64,000 nucleotides of DNA from Oreohelix idahoensis (taxonomy: Eukaryota > Mollusca > Gastropoda > Stylommatophora > Oreohelicidae), in contig JAMPIV010014142.1 in the NCBI GenBank assembly GCA_024509875.1, forward strand, positions 347,501 to 411,500, given 5' to 3'. The position numbers and the translations under genes were made by a program. The notes beneath the pieces are model-generated. The model was given only the letters and a program-made list of their open reading frames with translations, searched no databases and was not told the origin of the DNA. Below, piece by piece: positions 34,581 through 48,240 of the stretch; positions within the stretch are counted from its first letter, which is position 1; each line of letters begins with the position of its first letter.

Positions 34581-37500
34581 ATGGCCGAGAGGGCAAAGCT
34601 TAGACAACTTCTCAGGGACGAAGCGAGAGAGGAGGGACTGGAAGGAGAGGAAGCGAAAGCTTTTGTCAGGGACGAACTTGAGAGATATGATGCGGAGAGG
34701 AAAGCAGAAGAAGCTAGGAGGAAAGAAGCAGAAGACCGGCTATTACAGCAGAAGAAGATTGAGGAGGAAATGGAAATTCGCAGGATGCAGCATGACGAAA
34801 GAGAGAAGGAGAAGGAGAGACAGCACGAGAAGGAGAGGGAGGAGAGACAGCAGGAGAAGGAGAGGGAACAGAGACAGCACGAGTTGGCGCTTAAAACTCT
34901 AGAGTTCCAAAGCCGTGGTGCTGCCTCTACCTCCAGCAATGGAGAGTCTTCTCCTCATTCTTCCTTAACTGACCCTGCTAACACTCAATCTCTTCAACTA
35001 AATGCTATGTCTTTCACTCTTGAATCTTTTCCTTGTCCAAATGAGAAGATTGACACTTGGCTAGAAAAATTTGAGAAAATTGCAACTCTGTACGGTTTAG
35101 AGAGGTCGCGTTGGAATATGAAACTTTCCCAGGCCCTAAAAGGTTCTGCTTATGATGTTTATTCTAAGCTGGAAAGTAGCCAACAAGACGACTACGATGT
35201 GTTGAAGAAAGCGTTACTGGAGCGCTTTGAAATGAACGCTCGCAAGTTTTTGCAACTGTTTCGCAACAGCCGGAAAGAGAATTCTGAAACTTTTCACCAG
35301 TTCTCATCGCGTCTTAAGGGATATCTAACAAAGTGCCTTGAGCTTTCGCAGCTCCCCTCTACCTATGAAGGTCTTGAGGAACTTGTTCTAACTGAACAAA
35401 TAAAGAACACTTTGTCTGCTGATACCCGGAGATTTCTCGCTGAGCAGGGGGCAGAAAAACTTGAAGACATTTTGGAAAAGTCTGAGCGTTATCACAATGC
35501 GCTGGCTGAACTACCGGCCACAAAGCGGAAACCGACAGAGGAGCATTTTCGAAAACATAACCTAGAGCAATCTTCTCAGGCTTCTAACCAAAACAACCAC
35601 AGAGAAACTGGACCTCAAAACCCCCCTCCTGAAAAATCCAAGTTCTACAAGAACAAGTACCCCAACCACCCCAAACAGTCTGATCAACCCGACCGCCCTA
35701 CATGGCAGCGTAGCCAGAAAGGACAAGGTGGCAAAGGGAGAACCCCTGAGCACGGGACATATGATCAGACCGAGCACACCGAGCCGAAACGCATCGGATG
35801 CTTATTGACAGTCTCGCAAGGCGGAATTGTTGACAGTGATTCCAAACCTGTTGGGGATAGACCCTCAACGCGAGGTACTGTTACTTTGAACGGTTCTCAA
35901 ACTTCTTGCTTATTTGACACGGGGCTTTCTTACGATTGCATTGTTGCCAGAAACCTGGTCAAACCCGGTCAAGAGACAGCAGAGACCGTCAAACTTTGTG
36001 GAGTTCGTAAGAGTGATGCACCTACAGCGCTTCCCATCGCATTGGTGGAGATACACTCTGACTTTGTCAGAGGTGTGATCAAAGCGGCTGTTATGGATGA
36101 TCCCATCTACCCAGTCATACTTGGCGGGAGATACGTGTGTATTGGGAAACCGGAAGAGCCGATTGTGGCAGCAGTAACTACAAGAGGGCAAACCAAGAAG
36201 GATCGGGAGCCTGCGCCAAATTTGTTACCTATGGAACTTAAAGAAGCGCAATACAAGGACCCTACCTTGGCACCCTGCTTTAGGAAACTGCCCATGGCTA
36301 AGGAACCCACACAGCACGGGGACATTTTTTCTAAGGATGGCGTACTTTATCGGAGAACGGGCAAGCCTGACCAAGGTTACAACCAGCTCCTAGTACCGAA
36401 ACAGTACAGAAGCAAAATCCTAGAAATGGGGCACTCTCTTCCCTTTAGCGGACATATGGGACAGAACGCCACAAACCAACGTATAACCACTCATTATTGG
36501 TGGCCTGGAGTGAATACTGATATTATCAGATATGTCAAATCCTGTGCCCAGTGCCAACGTGTACCACCCAAGCAACGGACCCCCCCAGTCCACATGGGTG
36601 AAATGCCAATAATGGGAACACCATTCGAACGGGTTGTGATCGACATTTTAGGGCCTTTCGAAAGGACTAAAAGAAGGAACAGGTTCATCCTGACCTTAGT
36701 CGATACATGCACTTTATGGGCAGAAGCTATCCCGCTAACATGCGCAGATGCCAAGCATGTCGCAGAAGCCCTCGTGCAGATTTTCACTCGGTTGGGATTC
36801 CCTCAGCAAGTGTTGACGGATAATGGATCTCCATACCGAAACCTGTTGATGGATGAGATCGTTAAGATCTTGAGGACCCAACACATCCACACTAAGCCAT
36901 ATACTCCGGCGGGAAATGGGCTCGTGGAACGTGCTAATGGAAACCTCACCATGATGCTAAGTAAGCTGGCACAAGTGAAACCTGAAGATTGGGATCTCTG
37001 TATTCCTGCAGCATTATTTGGCTACAGAGAATCTCCTCATACTTCCACAGGATTTCCGCCAGCTACACTCTTATTTGGCAGACCCATTAAGGGCCCGCTT
37101 GAAGCCTTACTTCAGTCTCTGACAGACGAGAAGGCGGATGAGACAGTCGTCTCAGCAAGTAAATATGTGTCGGTTTTAAAGGAACGGTTGAAACTAGGGT
37201 GGGACCTAGCAACGACTAACTTTAAGCGAGCACGCACCAAGCACGCTAACCGATACAGGAAAGTCGCGGAAGAGAGAGAACTGGAAGCAGGAGAGAAAGT
37301 TTTGGTGTTGCTCCCTACCGAGAACAACCAACTGAAGATCGGATGGCAAGGGCCGTTTACCGTCCTGAAAAAGATTTCTAAGGCTAACTACCAGATCTCT
37401 ATTGAAGGAAAGGAGAAGGTTTTCCATTTAAATCTCTTAAAGAGATACTTGGAAAAACCAGTGCCAACCTCCGACCATCTCCTGACGATCGCCAAAACTG

Positions 37501-37640
37501 ACGAAGATGATGATAGTGGCAGGGATATTCCACCGCTATCACAGGAAATCTTTCAAAAATGTCAGAAGCGGCGACGCTCTTTCAAGCGCGCATATGAGAC
37601 ATTCCAGGGGAAGGAAACTTTGAGGAGTGGACTTGAGTAG
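34581..37640 (+). CDS. Gag-protease-integrase polyprotein without RT (1019 aa)
   Basis: A single intact frame. Residues ~1-110 are a highly charged coiled coil rich in Glu/Arg/Gln. Residues ~140-310 are a capsid-like Gag resembling SCAN/Ty3 Gag (FEKIATLYG, KLSQALKGSAYDVYSKL, LFRNSRKENSETFHQF, AEQGAEKLEDIL). No CCHC zinc knuckle is present; the ~310-390 stretch is Pro/Lys/Gln-rich. At ~425-530 is a retropepsin-like protease with LFDTG and VILGG. The integrase then begins with an H-H-C-C zinc domain (HSLPFSGHMG...CAQC), and its catalytic core has VIDILGP, VLTDNGSP and PAGNGLVERANGN, so the DDE residues are present. A C-terminal GPFTVLKKIS...HLNLLKRY module closes the conserved part. No YxDD box or RNase H motif occurs in this frame or elsewhere between the LTRs. 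Start: first Met after the leader. Confidence 0.92.
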   Translation: MAERAKLRQLLRDEAREEGLEGEEAKAFVRDELERYDAERKAEEARRKEAEDRLLQQKKIEEEMEIRRMQHDEREKEKERQHEKEREERQQEKEREQRQHELALKTLEFQSRGAASTSSNGESSPHSSLTDPANTQSLQLNAMSFTLESFPCPNEKIDTWLEKFEKIATLYGLERSRWNMKLSQALKGSAYDVYSKLESSQQDDYDVLKKALLERFEMNARKFLQLFRNSRKENSETFHQFSSRLKGYLTKCLELSQLPSTYEGLEELVLTEQIKNTLSADTRRFLAEQGAEKLEDILEKSERYHNALAELPATKRKPTEEHFRKHNLEQSSQASNQNNHRETGPQNPPPEKSKFYKNKYPNHPKQSDQPDRPTWQRSQKGQGGKGRTPEHGTYDQTEHTEPKRIGCLLTVSQGGIVDSDSKPVGDRPSTRGTVTLNGSQTSCLFDTGLSYDCIVARNLVKPGQETAETVKLCGVRKSDAPTALPIALVEIHSDFVRGVIKAAVMDDPIYPVILGGRYVCIGKPEEPIVAAVTTRGQTKKDREPAPNLLPMELKEAQYKDPTLAPCFRKLPMAKEPTQHGDIFSKDGVLYRRTGKPDQGYNQLLVPKQYRSKILEMGHSLPFSGHMGQNATNQRITTHYWWPGVNTDIIRYVKSCAQCQRVPPKQRTPPVHMGEMPIMGTPFERVVIDILGPFERTKRRNRFILTLVDTCTLWAEAIPLTCADAKHVAEALVQIFTRLGFPQQVLTDNGSPYRNLLMDEIVKILRTQHIHTKPYTPAGNGLVERANGNLTMMLSKLAQVKPEDWDLCIPAALFGYRESPHTSTGFPPATLLFGRPIKGPLEALLQSLTDEKADETVVSASKYVSVLKERLKLGWDLATTNFKRARTKHANRYRKVAEERELEAGEKVLVLLPTENNQLKIGWQGPFTVLKKISKANYQISIEGKEKVFHLNLLKRYLEKPVPTSDHLLTIAKTDEDDDSGRDIPPLSQEIFQKCQKRRRSFKRAYETFQGKETLRSGLE

Positions 37641-37767
37641 GAATTGGACAGAGATGGAGGGGGAAGAGGAGAGGGAAGAAGACAGACACCCCGAAGCTAC
37701 GGTTATAGGAAATTAAACTCCATAACGTAGACATGGAGTGCTTCCATATCTTAAAGGGGGGAGGCTC
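37641..37767 (+). promoter_or_regulatory. 3' leader and polypurine tract
   Basis: Only 127 bp separate the stop codon from the 3' LTR. A purine-rich run at 37647-37682 and a second, AAAGGGGGGAGG, at 37753-37764 stand before the LTR. The latter, three bases from the LTR, is the likely plus-strand primer. There is no space here for RT or RNase H. Confidence 0.8.
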
Positions 37768-40350
37768 TGTCACGTAGGGTTTATATTCATTTAATTTCCT
37801 ACATTTTCTTCCTATTTGTTCACCCAAATTCTCTCTTTTATTATCTCTGTATTTCATTTTTCCTGTATATTTTTCATCCATTCGTTTTGCGAATATTATT
37901 CTCATATAATTCGCAAACTTTACCTTTTTCCTTTCTCTTAAACTGAGAATCGCGCTAGGACGATATTACGTAGATGTCAGGGCGTCAGAAGGCGTGATAA
38001 GTCGGTTCGCTGAACACAGGACGTAGCAAATCGTCTACATTCTCACCGAGCGCGCGAGCTTCTTCTCGGCATTAGTCCCGGTGAGGTGTGATACTTTACA
38101 TCTGCACCGGGCAGTATCCAGACATTTGGCTGGAAAATCCCAAACTGACACGGCGCTCACTTGGGCAATGGAGTCAGGCTGTCTGGGATTTGAAACTGAC
38201 ACGCGTACATCGTGGTCAGTAGGTGACAGTTACGACACGCGTTAAGCGGACGTAAATGTTGGGAGTAGGGGAGATAATTTCGCTTGGCGAAGTAAGTTTG
38301 GGCCCTTTGTCTGATTTTAAGATATTGGCCAAGTTTGAAACTTTAATTTCATTCTCGCTCATAGACTCCACAGTAGATAGGTCGCTCGAAAAAAACAGAA
38401 TAGCTGTTAGCGAAGATCTCAGTTTGTTTCGGCAATTTGTCGAACTTCTAGACTTCCAGAAATATTTTCAGCAATTTTATTCTTAAGTTGTGCGACTACC
38501 TGTAATTCTGTGGTTGAGGTAATTAATATGATAGATATATAGATTGTGTGAGTGTTAAAGTGTTAAATCGCTTAATTCATTAAAATCTATTTCTTTAGCG
38601 CAGAAGAGAAATAAAGTGGTAGGCTATTATATTTTCTAGGGAAGCATTCAGTGGAAAAGCAGACTAATTAAAATTTCTAGCTTATAACGGCAATTGTAGC
38701 TATTTATGAATTTAATTTAACTGCTAATACTCAGTCGAGTGTATTTTTCTAAACTAACATATAAACTCTAGAATCCAGCCTCATGAATGGTGACGGAATA
38801 CGCACGTGTTCTTAATTTATGAGGATTGCTGATTTTTAAATATAACTTACGTCACGGGAAGTTTAAATGATAAGCAAAGCTCTCTGCTTGCAAGTTTAAA
38901 TGTAAGTTTTAACCAGTACAGATTCTGTTTATTATATTATATGTGTTATTTTTCCTCCACACAGTGAAAGTTTTGGGGTGACCCTAACTTTACCAGCACC
39001 TAGTAGTAGTTTCCATACTTGTGAAGAAATAGACAGTCCTTATTTTGAACCACGTGGGTTTTCTCAAGTAACACTGATCTGACGGTGCAAGTTAGACAGA
39101 AATACTAATATCCCTATAACGGGTTTTCAAAGACTGTAATGATAAATACTGGACCTTGGAGTCAGCACTTAATTTCTTCTAGAAACTCTATATAATTTGC
39201 TGCCTGGCGGCGTGAATATTAACAATCATTTCCCGACTAGATTATATCTTGTGGACAAATCTGTGGTGTGACTAAAGTGAATCCTATACTGAGGGAAGGC
39301 ACCGACCTGACATTCATCATTTTTTTTGAAACCTACGCTATTGACACTGTGCTCTGTTAACTCCCGCGCCTGGAATAATTGTTAGGTGACTTAATCAGAC
39401 ATTTGAACAAATTTGCATACCCAAGTAGTCGTTCCCGGAGACTCCAAGTTAAACAGGTCTTTTGGAACTGGGGACTTCTTGGCAGTAGACTGCATCTTTT
39501 GAGTCTGTGTGAAAATCTAAAAATCAATGTGTTCCAAGAGGCAGCAAGCAAAGTCGTGAGTACTAGTGTGAGAAGCCATGGCGGAATGAATGAGTGTACG
39601 CTGGTTTGAGTGATATTTTTCACTATTATATCTTTGACACCCTGTTGCTGTCCTATTTGTTTTTTTCAATCTGCATAATTTGTTGCTAAGGCTAGAGTTC
39701 TGGTGTTTTTGTCTTAGGTTAAATCAGAGTTTTTTTCAAACTCTGTGCATATAATTACGAGATAAAACAAAGAAAACTCTTAGACTCAAACCCTATGTAT
39801 CTGTGACTCGGGCGCCATCATCTGTTCTCTTAACGGGGCCGGGCTAAACCTAGAGTTAACACCATAACGGGGCTATCATCCTTGCAACATTTCCTTGAAG
39901 TTTTGTGACTATGTGTATATGTATTTTCCTTGATGTACTTTCTTTGATGTTGTGAGCCGATTTTTCCTGATATTAAAATCGCTCTTGAACTTAATAATCG
40001 TGTTTGGTCAGCTCGTTCTAGATAATATATATATCATTGTTATAGTTTTCCCACGTCTGTGTGTTTACCTGTCGTCACGTGTATGTGCGTGCCTGTGAGT
40101 GATAGAAATATACGTAATATGTATATTGGTGTAGTCTGTCTGACGCTGTAACAACTGTTGTAGAAGATAGGTGAGAGAGAGAGAAGAATTCTTTTCGCTT
40201 TCAGAGACAGCCACTATATCAAATCTATCATCTCACGTGTGTGGAAATTCTATTACCTGTCACTAACTCTCACTGAGTCTATCACCTATTTCAAACCTAT
40301 TCAGAAGGGACCAAACCTAGTCTTAATTCTCCTATCGGAAATCTACGACA
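37768..40350 (+). repeat. 3' LTR (2583 bp)
   Basis: Same ends as the 5' LTR (TGTCACGTAGGG to ATCTACGACA) and about 99.7% identical by eye. It is followed by AGAAC at 40351-40355. Confidence 0.96.
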
Positions 40351-40355
40351 AGAAC
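40351..40355. repeat. 5-bp target-site duplication (right)
   Basis: AGAAC, partner of 31247-31251. Confidence 0.95.
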
Positions 40356-40560
40356 TGTCGTCCTCTTGCACGCACACCTTCAACTCTATACCCAGGAGGG
40401 ACTCAAGAATCGACAAGGCTACTGGGATTTAAGGGAATGCTATTTCCATTAGCTGTAAATGAATTAATAAGTAACTTTCCATCACATGTGCCCCGTTTTT
40501 CTTTATATCTACAACTCAAGGGTCTCAGTTCTTTATTCTAATTGCTTTTTCGTTGTCAGT
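40356..40560 (-). mobile_element. LINE F1 fragment, right half of the split copy
   Basis: Continues the F1 sequence interrupted at 31251. 'CTCTTGCACGCACACCTTCA' and, further on, 'CATGTGCCCCGTTTTTCTTT' with 'CTCAAGGGTCTCAGTTCTTT' correspond to 41035-41285 of the longer F1 copy. It is degenerate, with internal loss. Confidence 0.6.
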
Positions 40561-40895
40561 GTTTTATAACGTACCTGACTGTAAAGTGGTTTATGTTTAC
40601 ATTATAAACTGACTTTCTCTTTTTTTTAAATATGAATTGTTGTGTGACAACTTTTGTTGAGTGTAACAGTATGGCTAAAAACATGAAAGAATATGTGCGT
40701 AATTTCAAGTGCTCAGTAGTGAAAAGAATCGTAGCAGTGGCAACCCAGCCCTCGTTAAACTTACAAACATACACATTAGCCAATTTTCCAAGCAGCTGCA
40801 GGCATGCAAGATAGAATTCAAGTTCTGTAAAGGTCGGCGAGAGTTTGAACAACCTACTTCTACACCCGTGAACCCACGACGCATTCACCCCATCA
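40561..40895. other. Non-coding stretch between F1 copies
   Basis: No motif-bearing frame recognised. Confidence 0.4.
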
Positions 40896-40899
40896 GTAT

Positions 40900-42410
40900 C
40901 AGCTGCCATCTCCACAACGAAGGTTGGCTGTAATGGATCTCAAACGTTTTCTGTCTCTTGTCTTGATGGTGCACTCTGATAGACTCTTTCCTGCCCATCT
41001 GTTGATGTTATCTTCCTACTTTATAGCGCTGTCTCCCCTTGCACGCTTGCCTTCAACTTTCCCTTCTATTATGGTCTTCTGCAAGGTATTGTGTCTTTTT
41101 CTGTGGCCAAAATATTTTAGCTGCCTAATTTTGATCTCCTTCATTAGTTCTCTTTTCATACCTAGGTTTTCTATGACCTGCTTATTTGTTTTCTTCTCTT
41201 TCAATGAGATGCCCCCCCATTCTTCTATATACTGTATCCACATCTCGAGAGCCTCAATTCTTTCGTCTAATTGCTTATTCATTCTCCATGTTTATAAACC
41301 ATATATTAATGAAGAATATATATAACTCTTCATGATTCTCAGTTTTAATTTGTGATTTAGCTGTTTAGATGTCAGTATTTGTCTCATGTTGTTGAATGTA
41401 GCTTTGACCATTCCTATTCTCCTCTTGATTTCTGTTTCACATCTGCCATCTTCTGTTATGATGTTAGAAGCTCTTGACATGTTCCAGGATTTTCCCATTT
41501 ATGCTTATCTTTAATGTGGGCTTATCGTCTATGTTGCTAATTATCATAGTTTTCGTTTTCTCAATGTTAATGTCCAACCCATATTCGTGACTTACGCTGT
41601 TTATTTGCTTGACTAGTTCTTGTAAATCCTGTTCACTTTCAGCTAACAACGCGGAATCATCTACATATCTAAGATTGTTTATTGACCTTCCACGGATGTT
41701 CAGTCCTGGCATTTCCTGTATCTGAAAATTTATTCTGTGCATAGATTAAACAGGCAGGGGGACAGCACGCAACCTTGTTTGACACCTCTTTTTATGTCTA
41801 TGTATGGTGAGTAATTCCTGCCAGATCTTACTGGAGCAGTTTGCTCCCAATAAAGGTTAATGAGTATTCAATCAATGCCAATGTCTTCGAGGCATCCAAT
41901 TATTTTCTCGTGGTGAACTCTGTCAAAAGTCTACTTATAGTCAATGAAGCACAAGTACATACTTCTTTGGATCTCTGTATATTTTTTGTGCTTATATTCT
42001 TAGGCAAAATATTGCTTCTCTTGTTTTGCTGTTCCGTCTAAAACCAAATTGCTCTTCTTTTATATTGCCCTGGCAGCTGATTTTTTGTTTGTTGGTAACA
42101 TGTGTATTGCGTTCTCTACTTCTGATCTGAGAATGTTTGGGCCTTCATTAGAATCTGGTGATGGGTTTTTACCTCTGTGGTTCTCTAATAGCGCTTTTAC
42201 GTATTCTGCCATTCTGTTTGATATGTCTGTCTCATCAAGTAAGATTACACCGTTCTTATTCTTGATACAGCCTCCTACTTGGTGTCGTATAGAAGGTCCA
42301 TCTTTATCACGCTTTATCTTTTCCAACATCTTATTTTATTTTCTCCCACATTTTGCTCTTTCATCGTCGTTAAAGTATTCTTTCTTAATCACGACTTGTA
42401 TCTAACTTTA
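40900..42410 (-). pseudogene. LINE F1 reverse transcriptase, decayed
   Basis: A minus-strand LINE ORF2 broken by stops and shifts. In order: KIKRDKDGPSIR with GCIKNKNGVILL (42060-42329, the linker before RT); EEQFGFRRNSKTREA, then GVKQGCVLSP around 41750-42060; RYVDDSALLAESEQDL with INIEKTKTMIIS (41464-41742), where the catalytic box reads YVDD; TEDGRCETEIKRRIG with SYIYSSLIYGL (41292-41498); and MNKQLDERIEALEMW with IIEGKVEGKRARG (41016-41282). The motif set recalls RTE/jockey-like elements of invertebrates. 5' endonuclease is absent here. Confidence 0.85.
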
Positions 42411-45350
<2,940 letters not shown>

Positions 45351-45529
45351 GTAGCATCTTTCCATAAATGTTTTCTATTCCTAGCAGACCTGATCAAGAG
45401 CGTCCAGCGGTCTTTTTCTTTACTGATTGGTTAATGTTGTCTTTTCTTGGCTTGTGCGTCACCAATTTCATTTGTGAGCAAGGACTTGCCAAAGATACAT
45501 GAGAAACATTTTAACTTGTAAATTTAACT

Positions 45530-46576
45530 GGACTTACGAAACCCAGCAATATTTTTTTCACTTTTATCAGCCCACTGGGTTGTTGATAAAATAACCTTTA
45601 TCCCCGACATCTGACAGTCGTATTCAAGTGTAGCATCCAGAATTTACGCTGTTTCAGAATCGGCACTCTACCATAGAGCCAGCCGATAGGACTACCATCA
45701 TTTATCAATTGTAACATTTTTAGCAACCAGATGTTTCCCAATACTGGAAGTATTTTCCTCTTTTAACTGTGAACCCCAAGATCACGGTTCCTACATCAAT
45801 TATTGGCGGTGACATTTATTCATCCAGGAAAAACATACACCAGATTCGGCGTTCGCCTCGCTAGTCGTTATCTGATAGAGGATGGACTTGGGCCAATTTG
45901 GGAAATATTTTTTTTTAAACTGACATTTTATATATAGTCAGTAAATATTGTAATTCCAAGGGATATCACCAAGAGTAGATAAGCGTGATTGAGTGGCCAC
46001 TGTATGAAAGAGAGAGTGAATAATTTTCTTTGTTTCACGGACTTTACCAAAATTGGATTTGCTTAAACTTGTTAACTTTACTGGGTAGCATATAGTAGGA
46101 ACTTGTTTCTTTACTGTCTATTCTGTAACATAGTGCTAACCTTTGAGCTTTGAGTTATTAACTTTTTGGGTTCTTTTCTCCATAGGGAGAGGGCATATTT
46201 ATTCTGTTATTTTCATATGTATGTAAATCTGATTTGATTTTATCTTTCTTTAGATATTTGATGTTGTCAAGTTTAAATGTTAATAAACAACAAAAGAAAC
46301 TTAACTTTGTGTGTTGGTCTGACTCATACCCAATTAACCGTAGTTTTTCACGTTTGTGTGTCTTGTTGTCACATAGCTGTGTGTGTGTGTAGTTAAACTT
46401 ATATCTATATGTATTAGGAGGGCAAGGTTGTCTTGTACTAAATTATAGTCGTATAGATAGGCTGGAATAGAGAAACTACTCATTCCATAGACATATTTTG
46501 TTCCTTAAACTATCACCCGTGAAATCTATTTCTCACACCTTTTTTTCTCACGTACTTATCACCATACACTCTACTC
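45530..46576 (-). repeat. Dispersed repeat R3, copy 2, split by LINE F3
   Basis: Inverted relative to copy 1 at 5868-6975 (for example 'AATTAACCGTAGTTTTTCAC', 'AGTCGTATAGATAGGCTGGA', 'CACTCTACCATAGAGCCAGC'). The repeat resumes after the LINE at 47341 ('CACGGGCTAAAAATAACTCT'). Confidence 0.75.
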
Positions 46577-47339
46577 TTACTTACTTACTTAGTCGTTCCC
46601 CTTCTACCGTGAGGTGTAGAGGTTTGGAAGAGAGAGCACCAGACTATTCTATCGGCTGTCTTCCTCCTGGCCTGGTTCCATTCTAGTCCTCGGTCCTTCA
46701 AAGATTGTCTAATGTTGTCCTCCCAGCGGACTCTGGGTCGTCCTCGGGGTCTGGATCCTTGGCTCTTTGTTTCCCATGCTTGTCGTGGTAGCCGATCTTC
46801 TCCCATTCTGCAGACATGGCCAAACCATCTTAGTTGGGACTGTTCTACTTGGGTCTGTAGGGGGTGGCATTTTAGGCCTTGACGTATCGTCTGTTTGCGT
46901 ACCATGTCTCTTCTTGTTACTTCAACCACCTTCCTCAGATACCTCATTTCTGAGGTTTGGATCTGGCTTTTATGGGTTGTAGTCATTGCCCATGACTCGC
47001 ATCCATATGTCAAGACTGGGACATAGGTGGAGCGGTATACAGCCATCTTCGTTTTCTTACCAACCTCTCTCTTGCTGAGGAATCCTCGATTTATGGCCTG
47101 AAAAAGTCTCCCAGCTGCTGCTTTTTGAGTGGCCAACTCTTCTTTGATGCCTCCCTTTCGGTCTATAATAGCTCCGAGGTATTTAAAGTGGTCAACCTGC
47201 TCCAGGACCTGTTCTCCCAGCTTAATCTGATGCCTTCTTTCTTCTCGTGATATCACCATGGATTTTGTTTTAGAGCTGCTTATGACCATCCCTCTCTTCT
47301 CCAGCTCTTCCTTCCAGACTTGCAGGTTGGATTGGAGAT
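46577..47339 (-). mobile_element. LINE F3, 5'-truncated, with 12-bp target duplication
   Basis: A minus-strand insertion starts with a (TAAG)n tail (seen as TTACTTACTTACTTAG). It is bracketed by TACACTCTACTC at 46565-46576 and 47340-47351. The frame 46585-47289 (about 234 codons, open) is the end of an RT ORF2: SKTKSMVIS, FKYLGAIIDRKGGIKEELA, LTYGCESWAM, MRYLRKVVEVTRRDM, LRWFGHVCRMGED and SRPRGRPRVRWEDNIRQSL. The RT palm is absent because of 5' truncation. A second, shorter copy lies at 56999-57400. Confidence 0.93.
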
Positions 47340-47399
47340 TACACTCTACTCACGGGCTAAAAATAACTCTCAACCTATCTGTACGATAAGCATCTTGAG

Positions 47400-48240
47400 G
47401 ACTTAAGAGCCCAGGAAAACTCTACCATTATTAGAAAGGAAAACCGGAATCTGAGGAATCTGAATCACGGAGTCAAAGTGGAAACTTATTGCTAAAGTAA
47501 CAACACCCAAGACCAAGTGTAAGAGGCCTCGACAAGTGCCTTTTTTTCTCTGACCCAGCAGTCTGTGAGCTTAAAGATTGGCGTAAGTTGTACATTTTGA
47601 ATTCTATATTTTTTCATTATTAACATGTGAACTAATACGTATATATTGACATGTGAATATTTATAAGTGAAAATTGCTAGTGGATGTCCAAGTCATTTGA
47701 GGCTGGCAACCTCAGTATATAGAATGAGGATTTCATGAACCACCACTGTCAGGGCTGGTGACAGCTTTATTGCGAATTCCTTATAAAGAACCAAAAGCAG
47801 AGATAGTCTCAAGTTCCATATGGAGCAGGAAGGGAATGATGAAAGAAATGATGTACATACTTGTTATATTATTAACCTTTTCAACCATTGTTAATGTAAA
47901 ACATATCACTCTTGCTGTAATGAAAGTTTACAACCTTTTCAACCGATGTGAATGTAAACATTTTCAAACTATATTGTTAACATTTTCAACTAAAGTTAAA
48001 TATAAAACTATTCATTTTAAATGTAAAGATAGTTTTTCGCCCACTTGGATTAAGATTAATTCTTAGAGAGGGTAAAAGTTCTGAGATAGATGGGATGGTG
48101 GAATGAAAAGAGGGGGAGGGCCACTTACGTATGTGTCGGGAAACTCAATACTCAGAGGGTATTCGTTTCTCTTCTTTTGCCATACTAGTTGGTGGTACCA
48201 GTTGAGGGTACAATTTCTGGAACAATTGAGAGTATATGTG
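47400..48240. other. Non-coding; R1 scrap and a small tandem repeat
   Basis: 'GAGGCTGGCAACCTCA' at 47699-47714 and 'ACCACCACTGTCAGGGCTGG' near 47740 are an R1 remnant. At 47872-48010, 'TTAACNTTTTCAAC' followed by 'TNAATGTAAAAC' recurs three to four times at ~60-65 bp spacing. Confidence 0.5.

Larger units (their letters stand above)
31252..40350 (+). mobile_element. Complete LTR retrotransposon lacking reverse transcriptase
   Basis: A 9.1-kb element is bounded by AGAAC duplications, with matched 2.58-kb LTRs and a 3.93-kb interior (33834-37767). The interior holds a primer-binding-like site, a 747-bp leader, one intact Gag-protease-integrase frame and a polypurine tract. No RT or RNase H is encoded. 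It is inserted in a degenerate LINE F1 copy. Near-identical LTRs and an unbroken frame indicate recent movement, so RT must have come from another element. Protease directly followed by integrase resembles the Gmr1-like branch of Ty3/gypsy, where integrase precedes RT. If so, the RT/RNase H block is missing from the 3' side of pol. Confidence 0.93.

Noticed and set aside
35562..37427. Several 70-100-codon minus-strand frames under the polyprotein
   Set aside because: Shadows of the Gag-protease-integrase frame.
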